In this document: piece by piece, positions 35,079 to 43,029 of the stretch | Layout of the letters: each line of letters begins with the position of its first letter | How positions within the stretch are numbered: the first letter of the stretch is position 1 | Origin: Agrococcus casei LMG 22410 | GTDB taxonomy: Bacteria > Actinomycetota > Actinomycetes > Actinomycetales > Microbacteriaceae | NCBI RefSeq assembly: GCF_900163565.1 | Contig: NZ_FUHU01000043.1 | Span: 62,001-126,000, forward strand | DNA: 64,000 bases | Direction of reading: 5' to 3' | Position numbers and translations under genes: made by a program | The notes under the pieces: generated by a model | What the model was told of the DNA's origin: nothing | The model's input: only the letters and a program-made list of their open reading frames with translations | Databases searched by the model: none

Positions 35079-35145
35079 TGTTGCCTGACCCTTCGACTTC
35101 AGCGTCGTGTGCTGCTGGCGCTCAGCAAGAGCATCACGTGTTCAC

Positions 35146-35157
35146 ATCGTATACGAT
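35146..35157. promoter_or_regulatory. Perfect palindrome ATCGTATACGAT in divergent promoter
   Basis: ATCGTATACGAT is an uninterrupted 12-base palindrome, 68 bases before the hydroxylase ATG and 112 before the dehydrogenase ATG. The GTATAC core is of the type bound by GntR-family regulators of aromatic and sugar-acid catabolism. No GntR gene lies nearby, so the regulator would be encoded elsewhere. Confidence 0.55.
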
Positions 35158-35268
35158 ACTACTCTCGGTCGAACGAGTGCGCAATGAGAACCTCTCCAGA
35201 AGACCTCCCCCGAGCCTTGACTAGAATTCTGGTGTCGCAAAGAGCACGCAAGGCAAAGGAGCCCGTCC

Positions 35269-36324
35269 ATGACTCGCACACACAGAATCGCTTCCATTCC
35301 CGGCGACGGCATCGGCCCCGAGGTCGTCGACGTCGCACGCTCTGCCGTCGACCTGCTCGCACAGCAGGAAGGATTCGGCATCGACTGGATCGACTTCGAC
35401 TGGGGTTCCGAGTTCTACCGCAGGTACGGACGCATGATGCCCGAGTCGGGCCTTGATGAACTTGCAGAGACGGATGCGATCTTCTTCGGGGCAGTCGGTG
35501 CCCCTGACATCTCTGACGCCGTGACCCTCTGGGGGTTGTTGATCCCCATCCGCCGCGAATTCGGCCAGTACGTCAACCTCCGACCGGCGAAGCACGTCGA
35601 CGGTCTCGCGGGCCCGCTCAAGAACCCCGACGGCATCGACCTCATCATCGTGCGCGAGAACTCAGAAGGCGAGTACTCCGAGCTCGGCGGTCGCTTCGGG
35701 CGTGGAACACCCCAGGAGTTTGCAAGCCAGGATGCGGTGTTTTCACGCCACGGAATCGAGCGCATCACCACCTACGCCGCCCATCTCGCTCGCAAGCGCA
35801 GCGGACGCATCACCAGCGTGACCAAATCGAACGGCATCATCCACTCGATGACGTTCTGGGACGAAGTCGTCAATGAGATCGCGGCCGAGCACGACGACCT
35901 CACGTGGCGTTCGGTGCTCGTCGACGCAATGTCGGCCGAACTCGTGCTGAAGCCACAGAGCCACGACGTGATCGTCTGCTCGAATCTGTTCGGCGACATC
36001 CTCTCCGATCTCGCTTCAGCGACGATTGGCTCTCTCGGACTCGCCGCATCCGGCAACATCAACCCAGAGCGCACTGCTCCGTCGATGTTCGAATCGGTGC
36101 ATGGCTCGGCTCCCGACATCGCGGGTCAGGGCATCGCGAACCCGCTCGCGCAGGTCAGCTCGGCCGCAATGATGCTCGATCACCTCGGCGAGCAGAGCGC
36201 GGCGAAGCGCCTCAACGACGCCGTCGACTCGATGCTGCGATCCGGACAGGTGACGCAGGATCTCGGCGGCTCCCTCGACACGAAGGGCGCCGAGGAGGCG
36301 CTGCTGGCAGTGCTCAGCCAGTAG
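35269..36324 (+). CDS. Tartrate/D-malate dehydrogenase-type decarboxylating dehydrogenase
   Basis: A 351-residue member of the isocitrate/isopropylmalate dehydrogenase family. Seen: SIPGDGIGPEV at the start, IIVRENSEGEYSELGGR, the KSNG segment, NLFGDILSDLA with metal-binding aspartates, and FESVHGSAPDIAGQG near the nucleotide site. The GEYSELGG sequence and lack of leucine-pathway neighbours favour tartrate dehydrogenase/D-malate dehydrogenase over LeuB. It uses NAD to oxidise and decarboxylate 2-hydroxy acids. AAGGAG lies before the ATG. Confidence 0.8.
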   Translation: MTRTHRIASIPGDGIGPEVVDVARSAVDLLAQQEGFGIDWIDFDWGSEFYRRYGRMMPESGLDELAETDAIFFGAVGAPDISDAVTLWGLLIPIRREFGQYVNLRPAKHVDGLAGPLKNPDGIDLIIVRENSEGEYSELGGRFGRGTPQEFASQDAVFSRHGIERITTYAAHLARKRSGRITSVTKSNGIIHSMTFWDEVVNEIAAEHDDLTWRSVLVDAMSAELVLKPQSHDVIVCSNLFGDILSDLASATIGSLGLAASGNINPERTAPSMFESVHGSAPDIAGQGIANPLAQVSSAAMMLDHLGEQSAAKRLNDAVDSMLRSGQVTQDLGGSLDTKGAEEALLAVLSQ

Positions 36325-36330
36325 CGCGGG

Positions 36331-36552
36331 TCAGTCGCCGGGCGCGCAGTCGCCGTCGATCGTGCAGGAGTCGGCCTCAACAGTGGTCCCCAGCAGCGTG
36401 CTGAACGTCTCGAGTCCTGACACGCTGTGGCCGATCGACTCAACGACATCGTCGTCTGCGACCGTCTCCTGATCGCCGAGCTGCTCGGCCGCTCTGCGCA
36501 TCCACTCCGGTTCGCTCTTGCCGTCTTCGATGTTGCGCTGACGCTCGAACAC
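36331..36552 (-). CDS. Small protein of unknown function, after DsbA-like gene
   Basis: A 73-residue acidic protein with no recognised domain. A GTG start follows directly on the upstream DsbA-like stop, and GGAGG is 7 bases before it, so it is probably translated as the second gene of that operon. The two cysteines near the C-terminus (DSCTIDGDC) could form a disulphide or be acted on by the neighbouring thioredoxin-fold protein; that is a guess. Confidence 0.5.
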   Translation of the reverse strand: MFERQRNIEDGKSEPEWMRRAAEQLGDQETVADDDVVESIGHSVSGLETFSTLLGTTVEADSCTIDGDCAPGD

Positions 36553-37227
36553 CTAGACGCCTCCTGCCTCGTCGTGCTCCGTGACCAGCTGTCGCAGAGC
36601 CTGTCGATAGGCCTCGACCGGCATTGCGCCCGGGGCCGCGTACTTGCCGTCGAAGACCATGAACGGCACCCCCTGTGCGCCCATCGCGCGTGCACGCATG
36701 ACTTCGGTCTCCACCTCGTGGTCGTAGCTGTCTGCGTCTGCGAGAATCGCCCGTGCCTCATCAGCGGGCATGCCTGCACGCTCGGCAGCAGCGACGACGG
36801 CTTCGTCGTCGAACGGATTCGCGGCTCCGGTGAAGTACGCACGCTGCAGGTCCAAGAAGAAGTCGTTGCCGGTGCCCCGTTCACGCAGCGCCTGCAGCAC
36901 TCGGTGGATGCTCCGCGTGTTGCCCATCGGCCGCTCGACCGCGTAGTCACGCCCGATCTCGGCCGCCAGGCCGCTGATCCTCTGCTCCATCCCGCGAATC
37001 TGCTCGGGGTCCTGCCCGAGCTTCGACTGGAGGTGCTGAATGTTGTCTTCCCCCGTGCCGTCCTTCGCATTCGGATCCAGCTCAAACGAATGGGTCTCGA
37101 TCTCGATGCGGTCCTCGAGCCGTTCGGCCCTGATCGCCTCGCCGAGCCTGCCCTCGCCCACGTAGCACCACGGACACACGACATCCGACCAGATGTCGAT
37201 CTTGATCTTCTCGGCAGCGTCGGTCAT
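36553..37227 (-). CDS. DsbA family oxidoreductase (FrnE-like)
   Basis: A 224-residue thioredoxin-fold protein with the redox motif CPWC (IWSDVVCPWCYVGEGRL) and an alpha-helical insertion, followed by a cis-proline loop GVPFMVFDGKYAAPGA. There is no signal peptide, so this is the cytoplasmic FrnE/HCCA-isomerase-like type rather than periplasmic DsbA. Substrates are not known. ATG 37227 is chosen because GAGAGGACG precedes it and the conserved region starts soon after. The adjacent 73-residue gene is probably co-translated. Confidence 0.85.
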   Translation of the reverse strand: MTDAAEKIKIDIWSDVVCPWCYVGEGRLGEAIRAERLEDRIEIETHSFELDPNAKDGTGEDNIQHLQSKLGQDPEQIRGMEQRISGLAAEIGRDYAVERPMGNTRSIHRVLQALRERGTGNDFFLDLQRAYFTGAANPFDDEAVVAAAERAGMPADEARAILADADSYDHEVETEVMRARAMGAQGVPFMVFDGKYAAPGAMPVEAYRQALRQLVTEHDEAGGV

Positions 37228-37559
37228 GGAACGTCCTCTCGAATGCAGGTCTACTCCATAGTGTGACAAATCCCGAGCCGGTTTTATGCCGAGGAAACCT
37301 CTGTCGGGCAATTTGTGTAGCATTGCCTAGTCCCCTCCTGCGTGTCTGCGGGCTGGCGTGTGTCTCGCATCGACGACTTCTTGAGCACTCAGAAGTTCGT
37401 GCAGACGCGTGTCTGCACGTCGCATCGCAGGATGACGAGTCGAAACCACAGTGAACTACGCCACAGCACCACAGCTATCCAGCAGCATCAACAACTCAAC
37501 GCAGCTCAGCGCACGATCCTTGGTCACTCGCTCGTCTCGAACGAAGTGAAAGGAGCACT
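37228..37559. promoter_or_regulatory. Long leader between DsbA-like gene and symporter, with inverted repeat
   Basis: This 332-base stretch has no supported gene. It holds promoters for both flanking genes; TAGCAT at about 37318 is a weak -10 candidate for the symporter. CGTGCAGAC and GTCTGCACG (37398-37406, 37411-37419) form perfect 9-base arms with a 4-base loop, which could be an operator or an RNA hairpin in the symporter leader. AAAGGAG precedes the symporter GTG. Confidence 0.5.
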
Positions 37560-39257
37560 GTGCCACCCGCAAACGAGATTCTGCAGCTGGGCACCGTCAC
37601 TGTCATCGTCCTGCTGCTCGTCTTCTATGGCGGCACCATGTGGATGTCAGTCGCGATCAGCAAGCGCAAGGAGAACGCTGACAACTACATGACGGCCGGC
37701 GGCAAGATCGGCTTCGGCGTCTCTGCCGCTTCCATGACGGCAACGTGGATCTGGGCGTCTTCTATGTACGCATCGGCGACAGCCGGCTACACGTACGGCA
37801 TCTCCGGTCCCATCCACTACGGCCTCTGGGGGGCCCTGATGATCCTCTTCATCTACCCCTTCGGCCGCCGCATCCGCAAGGTCGCTCCGAAGGCGCACAC
37901 CCTCGCCGAGGTCATGTACGCACGACACGGCCGCTCGTCACAGCTGATGCTCGCTGGCTCCAACGTCGTGGGCTCTGTCATCTCGCTCACATCGAACTTC
38001 ATCGCCGGCGGCGCGCTCATCGCAATGCTCTCGCCACTCAACTTCGGCACCGGCATCCTCATCATCGCCGGCGGCGTACTGCTCTACACCCTCTGGTCAG
38101 GCTTCCGGGCGTCCGTGCTCACCGACTTCGCGCAGGTCATGGCGATGCTCGGCGCAGCGGCGATCATCATTCCGGTGATCTTCTTCACCGCAGGAGGCCC
38201 CAGCATGTTCGTCGACGGAGCATCGAACCTGACGCCGGCCCAGGGCAACTTCTTCTCGTCTGAAGCCTTCATGAACCAGGGCGCGCCCTACATCGCTGCA
38301 GTGCTCGCCTACGCGATCGGCAACCAGACGATCGCCCAGCGCCTCTTCGCAGTGCGCGAAAACCTCATCAAGCCCACCTTCGTCACGGCCACGGTCGGCT
38401 ACGGCGCCACCGTGATCGGCATCGGCATGGTCGGTGTCATGGCGCTCTACCTCGGAATCTCGCCGCTCGACGGCGACGTCAACAACCTGATCCCCCAGAT
38501 GGCCGGAACCTTCCTCGGCCCGGTGCTGCTCGGGCTGGCGTTCCTGATGATCATCGGCTCGCTCTCGTCAACGGCCGACAGCGACCTCTCGGCACTGTCG
38601 TCGATCGTCATGAGCGACATCTACGGCCAGGGCAAGGGCCGCAAGCGCGCGAACCCGAAGACGATGCTGCTGATCGGCCGCATCACGATGATCGTGGCCA
38701 CGGCCGCGGGGCTCTTCTTCGCGACGAGTCAATTCAACATCCTCGATCTGCTGGTGTTCGTCGGTGCTCTGTGGGGCTGCCTCGTGTTCCCCGTCATCGC
38801 CTCGTTCTACTGGAAGAAGGTCACCAACATGGCCTTCACGGTGTCGGTCATCGCAGCGCTTGTGGTGTTCCTCCCCGTGCGCTTCGAGCTGATTCCCATG
38901 GAGGGCGCCATCGCCTGGGCCATCGAGGTGCTTGCCATCGTCGGTGTCGGAGTCGTGCTCGGAATCATGGCCTTCGGCTTCTTCGGGCTGAAGACCGCCG
39001 TGGTCGTCGGCATCGTCACAACGGTCGGGGTGTCGCCGTTCGCGCTCGACTACCTGCGCGACTACACGGTGCTGTCGGCGTCGCTCGTGGCCTACTCGGT
39101 GTCGTTCCTGGTCTGCTACTTCATGTCGTTCAAGTCGAAGCAGAACTTCGACTTCAACATCATCAAGTCCGTGACCGGAACCTTCGACAACCGCGCCGCC
39201 ACCAGCTCGGCTGCCGCCGGCGCCACCACCGCTGTCAACCAGAAAGACAAGGAGTAA
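37560..39257 (+). CDS. Sodium:solute symporter (SSS family)
   Basis: A 565-residue membrane protein with about 13-15 helices. Family features are DNYMTAGGKIGFGVSAASMTATWIWASS in the first helices (given in part only) and LMIIGSLSSTADSDLSALSS, which carries sodium-site serines. The overall type is that of the broad SSS group that includes urea and nucleobase transporters; the solute cannot be told. A GTG start follows AAAGGAG. A 43-residue gene starts 3 bases after its stop and is probably a partner subunit. Confidence 0.85.
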   Translation: MPPANEILQLGTVTVIVLLLVFYGGTMWMSVAISKRKENADNYMTAGGKIGFGVSAASMTATWIWASSMYASATAGYTYGISGPIHYGLWGALMILFIYPFGRRIRKVAPKAHTLAEVMYARHGRSSQLMLAGSNVVGSVISLTSNFIAGGALIAMLSPLNFGTGILIIAGGVLLYTLWSGFRASVLTDFAQVMAMLGAAAIIIPVIFFTAGGPSMFVDGASNLTPAQGNFFSSEAFMNQGAPYIAAVLAYAIGNQTIAQRLFAVRENLIKPTFVTATVGYGATVIGIGMVGVMALYLGISPLDGDVNNLIPQMAGTFLGPVLLGLAFLMIIGSLSSTADSDLSALSSIVMSDIYGQGKGRKRANPKTMLLIGRITMIVATAAGLFFATSQFNILDLLVFVGALWGCLVFPVIASFYWKKVTNMAFTVSVIAALVVFLPVRFELIPMEGAIAWAIEVLAIVGVGVVLGIMAFGFFGLKTAVVVGIVTTVGVSPFALDYLRDYTVLSASLVAYSVSFLVCYFMSFKSKQNFDFNIIKSVTGTFDNRAATSSAAAGATTAVNQKDKE

Positions 39258-39260
39258 CAC

Positions 39261-39392
39261 ATGGGTGTCATTGGACTCACCGTCTATTTCCTGATGTGGC
39301 CCGTCTTGGTCGGTGCCACGCTGTTCGTGATCGCTCGCGGGTTCTTCAAGGACTGGCGTGAGGCTCGCAAGAACGGCGAGTCGATCATCTAG
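39261..39392 (+). CDS. Small transporter-associated membrane protein (43 residues)
   Basis: A 43-residue protein: one membrane helix (VIGLTVYFLMWPVLVGATLF) and a charged tail KDWREARKNGE. It begins 3 bases after the symporter, with AAGGAG before its ATG. Small subunits of this type are known next to SSS symporters, where they are annotated as putative transporter small subunits. The role is unproven, but the tight spacing argues for joint translation. Confidence 0.7.
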   Translation: MGVIGLTVYFLMWPVLVGATLFVIARGFFKDWREARKNGESII

Positions 39393-39405
39393 AGCAGTGC
39401 AGCAA

Positions 39406-39439
39406 GCAGAATGGGCGTCCAGATGGGCGCCCTTTCTGC
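39406..39439 (+). terminator. Terminator hairpin after symporter operon
   Basis: GCAGAA-T-GGGCG pairs with CGCCC-T-TTCTGC: 11 base pairs around one T-T mismatch and a 10-base loop. It lies 14 bases after the small-subunit stop and 18 bases before the convergent ThrE gene, so it may serve both directions. Confidence 0.7.
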
Positions 39440-39456
39440 GTTGTGCGTTGTGCGGA

Positions 39457-40848
39457 TCAGCGGATGCGCCCCCGGCGACGCACGACGCTCTCGAGGGTGT
39501 CGCGCAGCGGTGCACCGAGGAAGAGCCCGAGTGACGCGCCGGACGCCAGCGCGATGCCGATGGCGCCCGCGACGATGAGCTCTGCGACGCCGACCATGAG
39601 CAGCTGCGGGTCACCCTGCGCCTCCATGACGCCCAGGAGGCCGCGGAACACCGCCGAGCCGGGCACCATCGGCACGATCGCTGCGGTCGTGACAGCGATC
39701 GACGGAACATGCAGTCGATGCGCGATCAGGGTGCCGACGAAGCTGGCCACGAGGGCGCCGACGCCGCTTGCCAGCGGAATGCCAGCCCCCGCGGCGACGG
39801 CCAGGCTGTATCCGAACCACGCGATGCTGGCGATCACGACCGAGACCAGGATCGTGCGGGTCCGAGCTCCGTTCCACACCGCGACAGCGACGGCGATGAC
39901 CACGACGCCGATCGCCTGCATGGGCAGGGGGCCGAAGCCGGGAGGGTCATTAGTGAGGGCGAAGCCGAACCCCAGTGCACGCGCCAGCTCCACACCCCCG
40001 ATGATGCCGATCACGACGCCGAGGGTCAGCAGCGCGAGGTCGAGAATGCGGCCACCGGCGGTGAGGGCGAAGCCGTCGATGGCATCCTGTGCGGCAGCCA
40101 CGACCGACATGCCGGCCAGCATCAGCACGATGCCTGCCGCGACGATGATCGCCGGCCTCGCATCCACGAAGAACATGACCCCGAGATTGCCGAGCCATGT
40201 CGTGACGGCGGCGAACGCGGTCACCACCAGCGCGCCGACCGCCTGCGAGAAGAAGAACGGCATGTGCAGACGCGACATGCCGCGCTGCGCCATCGCAGCA
40301 CTGGTCGCCGCCAGGAATGCCACGAGCGTCACCACCCACGAAGCGCCGAAGAGCAGGCACACGCCGACGACGAGCAGCCCCTGCGCCATGACGATGATCG
40401 CAGGCCGGTATCGGAACGGCATGCGCCGGATGACGTGGAAGCGGGTGCGTGCCTCGTCGAGGTCGAGGCCCGCCTGGATGTCTGCCACGAGCGCCTGCAG
40501 CTGCTGCAGCTTCGAGTGGTCGGGCACCGGCGCGCGCACGACGCGCAGCAGTGTGAACGGCAGCTCGGTGTCATCACGGTGGTACGAGACGCCGATCGAG
40601 TTGTACGTGATGTCGACGTGCACCGGACGCACTCCGAGAGCTCCGGCGACACGCATGGTCGAAAGGGCGACTTCGTTGGCGGATGCGCCGACAGCGATGA
40701 GCGCCTCACCGATGCGCATCGACAGATCGATGACCTTGCGTGCGTAGATCTCGTCGATCGTCAGCATTGCCTCGGTCATGGGACGCGAAGCAGGGTCGGT
40801 GCGAATCGCACTCGCGAGGCGCGAACGCCAGTCTCTGGGTGAAGTCAT
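39457..40848 (-). CDS. Threonine/serine exporter family protein (ThrE type)
   Basis: A 463-residue membrane protein. The N-terminal half has the soluble segment SMRIGEALIAVGASANEVALS and a region around RMPFRYRPAI typical of ThrE, then about ten hydrophobic helices ending in the second DUF3815-like half (AHRLHVPSIAVTTAAIVPMVPGS). Fused two-domain exporters of this kind release threonine and serine in corynebacteria. The start is ambiguous between ATG 40848 and ATG 40857; neither has a good ribosome site. Confidence 0.8.
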   Translation of the reverse strand: MTSPRDWRSRLASAIRTDPASRPMTEAMLTIDEIYARKVIDLSMRIGEALIAVGASANEVALSTMRVAGALGVRPVHVDITYNSIGVSYHRDDTELPFTLLRVVRAPVPDHSKLQQLQALVADIQAGLDLDEARTRFHVIRRMPFRYRPAIIVMAQGLLVVGVCLLFGASWVVTLVAFLAATSAAMAQRGMSRLHMPFFFSQAVGALVVTAFAAVTTWLGNLGVMFFVDARPAIIVAAGIVLMLAGMSVVAAAQDAIDGFALTAGGRILDLALLTLGVVIGIIGGVELARALGFGFALTNDPPGFGPLPMQAIGVVVIAVAVAVWNGARTRTILVSVVIASIAWFGYSLAVAAGAGIPLASGVGALVASFVGTLIAHRLHVPSIAVTTAAIVPMVPGSAVFRGLLGVMEAQGDPQLLMVGVAELIVAGAIGIALASGASLGLFLGAPLRDTLESVVRRRGRIR

Positions 40849-40930
40849 CGGCACCATTTTGACATGCTCCGAGGCGGTGCGGATGACAGTTTCAGACCAC
40901 ACCCGGTTCCGAAAAACTGGCCCGCGCCCC

Positions 40931-40955
40931 AGATGCTGGTTTTCCGCCAGCATCT
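40931..40955 (-). terminator. Terminator hairpin after peptidoglycan-binding gene
   Basis: AGATGCTGG and CCAGCATCT form perfect 9-base arms around a 7-base loop. On the minus strand it follows the PG-binding gene stop by 45 bases, with a run of five T about 14 bases further on. The distance of the T run makes it less than certain. Confidence 0.5.
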
Positions 40956-41000
40956 CAGCCTCACATGCCGATTTCCCAGCGTTTCGGAACGCAGCGCGCC

Positions 41001-41348
41001 TCAGTAGCGGTCAGACTTCGCGAGCAGCAGCCGCCACGTCTGCGCTCCGACGACACCGTCGATCGAGAGCCCATTCCAGGCCTGCATCGTCTTGACCGCG
41101 CCGAGCGTCTTCGGGCCAAACTTGCCGTCGACCTCGACAATGAAGTTCAGGTCCTGCAAAACGCATTGGAGAAGCATCACAGACATGCCAGAGTCACCAA
41201 CGCGGAGCTTCTTCTTCATGCTGGTGTCGACGTTCTGACATGTGGCGACTGACGCCTGTGCGGCTGGAGCCGGCCCCATGCTGGTGAACGCGAGGCCTGT
41301 GACTGCCGTCGCTACGAGGGCCGTGCGGAGAATCGCTTTCGCTTTCAT
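41001..41348 (-). CDS. Secreted peptidoglycan-binding domain protein
   Basis: A 115-residue protein with an N-terminal signal peptide (MKAKAILRTALVATAVTGLA, cleavage likely near AQA-S) and a PG_binding_1 domain: KLRVGDSGMSVMLLQCVLQD...VDGKFGPKTLGAVKTMQ...IDGVVGAQTW. The domain anchors proteins to peptidoglycan; no catalytic domain is attached. AAAGGA lies 8 bases before the ATG. Confidence 0.8.
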   Translation of the reverse strand: MKAKAILRTALVATAVTGLAFTSMGPAPAAQASVATCQNVDTSMKKKLRVGDSGMSVMLLQCVLQDLNFIVEVDGKFGPKTLGAVKTMQAWNGLSIDGVVGAQTWRLLLAKSDRY

Positions 41349-41451
41349 CGGTTCATTCCTTTCGCCGTGGAACCAGGCGACACGCTACTGATCAAGGCTG
41401 GACGCATTCACCCGACAGCAGCTGACAGATTGTGGCAGGGTACGCTTCTGA

Positions 41452-41526
41452 AGCACGAAAGAAGCCCCTGACCTGAACGCATAAAACGTCCGGTCAGGGG
41501 CTTGTTTCGTGTTGGTGGACCCAGGG
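41452..41526. repeat. Truncated outer copy of tRNA-Ala 3' end and terminator
   Basis: 75 bases match 44186-44260 at about 71 positions. They include the tRNA terminator hairpin (arms 41463-41472 and 41493-41502) and the CCA end plus ten bases of tRNA-Ala (41513-41526), where the match breaks off. This looks like the remnant of an earlier insertion or of a lost tRNA-Ala copy. Confidence 0.75.
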
Positions 41527-41549
41527 AGAACAGTCCAGTGGACTGTTCT
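41527..41549. repeat. Perfect inverted repeat at the break of the tRNA fragment
   Basis: AGAACAGTCCA and TGGACTGTTCT are perfect 11-base arms around a single G. It begins exactly where similarity of the truncated tRNA copy ends, so it may be an insertion scar, an operator of the element, or a hairpin terminator. No T run follows on either strand. Confidence 0.6.
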
Positions 41550-41589
41550 CGTGGAGAATGTCCGGGATCTGCATCTTCAGAAACACCGA

Positions 41590-41640
41590 GTGGACCCAGG
41601 GGGAATCGAACCCCCGACCTTCTCATTGCGAACGAGACGC
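41590..41640. repeat. attL-type direct repeat (tRNA-Ala 3' segment)
   Basis: 51 bases identical to 44249-44299, covering the acceptor 3' strand, T arm, variable loop and the 3' side of the anticodon stem-loop of tRNA-Ala. It lacks the CCA end and the 5' half, so it is not a gene but the displaced attachment site. Confidence 0.85.
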
Positions 41641-41796
41641 AGGGCGTAAGCCGGTCGATGCGGGTCAGGCCACTTCCCAGTCATAGCGCGGAATCTGCAT
41701 GCCGGTGGAATCCCGTCGAGCGCCAGCGAATGAAATATAAGGTGCAGAATAGGGTGCAGCGCCGTCAACGGAAAGTTGTCTGTTCGAAGCCGGTCG

Positions 41797-43029
41797 TCAG
41801 ACTCCGGGCGGCACAGCGATGCTGTACAGGTGCACAATGTTGCTGGCCATCTGATCGAAGACCCAGTCATCAATCTCGATGCTCTCGAGTTCTTTCCCTG
41901 TATTGCGGTCGACGGTGATGAGTTCGAGCTTCTCGCCATCATTGTCGTTGCGAACCACGAGCAGATTGCTTTCGCTGAACTCAACGAGCGTCCACCTCGT
42001 CAACGGCTCCATCTCCACTTGAAAGAGCATCGTCGTGACCCCACTCTCAAGGCTTGTCTGCCAAACGCGGCCGACCCCATCCATCCACTCCAGGTTTCCG
42101 TTGCGAATTGAGCTTGAGCCGTATTGCGAGTATGGAAGCGCCTCTTGATCATTCAACGCCAGTCCTGATTCGTCGCGGATAGGCAACTCCTGTCGCTCAC
42201 CAGAATCGAGGTTCCATGCGTGCAGGGCGAGGTCGGGGCCACCGCCTGCATCCGTGAATTCCGCGAGGTAGAACAGCGTGTTGTCCACGCACGGAGCATC
42301 ATCCGCGGCGATTCCGGATACGGGCCCAACCTTGACGCTCACCACGTCTTCTTGCCCATCGTCAGTGCCAGTGAGCCATGCCAGCATGTGGGTGCGCTCG
42401 AACCAGTCGTCTGATCGGTACTCACCCTGCAGGTACTCACCGGACGTCTGCCCAACGCCGGCGACACGATCGTCGCAGCGGCCGACGAGAAAGTAGGCTC
42501 CTTCGATTTCACTGTGATCCGCGCTGTCAGCAGTGCTGACCACGGTTTCGTTCACGTACTCGAACTGATCCTCGCCTTGTCCCTGATTGTAAACACCGAC
42601 TATTGTCGGCTGACCATCGCTCGAGCGCATCCCAAACAACCCCTCCTGGAAGTTCGTCTTCGGGCTCGGGATGCGCGTGAGCGAGTCGGCGAGGAAGTAG
42701 TCGTACTGGGTGTCGGCAAAAATGAGGCCGTCGGCGGTCCAGTCGAGCTGGGCATTCTCCATCCCTGACGTCTCGATTACCTCGATGCTGCCGTCCGGCT
42801 GCACCAGAACGACGTAGCCGCTTTGGTCGGCAGCCACGCCATCCGCTCGTGGGCTCAGGGCCAGGGCGACGACAGTGTCGCCCAACTGCAGTTCATCGAG
42901 TTCTGGCGTAGGCGGCTCTGGTACCACGCAGCTGCTCAGGAGGGAGCCAACTGTGAGGGTACACGCAGTAGTAAGAGCGATTCTGGCGGAGTTACGGCGA
43001 CGTTTTCGATCCACAGATCGATGAGTCAT
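41797..43029 (-). CDS. Lipoprotein of the tRNA-Ala island, unknown function
   Basis: A 410-residue secreted protein with an N-terminal basic region, a hydrophobic core and the lipobox LLSSC near residue 34. The mature part looks beta-rich with repeated strand-turn patterns (VVALALSPRADG; NLLVVRNDNDGEKLEL), suggestive of a propeller-like fold, though I cannot assign a family. Its ATG lies in the TGA of the upstream hydrolase gene (ATGA), so the two are coupled. It is island cargo. Confidence 0.65.
   Translation of the reverse strand: MTHRSVDRKRRRNSARIALTTACTLTVGSLLSSCVVPEPPTPELDELQLGDTVVALALSPRADGVAADQSGYVVLVQPDGSIEVIETSGMENAQLDWTADGLIFADTQYDYFLADSLTRIPSPKTNFQEGLFGMRSSDGQPTIVGVYNQGQGEDQFEYVNETVVSTADSADHSEIEGAYFLVGRCDDRVAGVGQTSGEYLQGEYRSDDWFERTHMLAWLTGTDDGQEDVVSVKVGPVSGIAADDAPCVDNTLFYLAEFTDAGGGPDLALHAWNLDSGERQELPIRDESGLALNDQEALPYSQYGSSSIRNGNLEWMDGVGRVWQTSLESGVTTMLFQVEMEPLTRWTLVEFSESNLLVVRNDNDGEKLELITVDRNTGKELESIEIDDWVFDQMASNIVHLYSIAVPPGV

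Noticed and set aside
41797..43029. Island lipoprotein as a phage or plasmid replication protein
   Set aside because: It has a clear signal and lipobox and no DNA-binding or replication motif.
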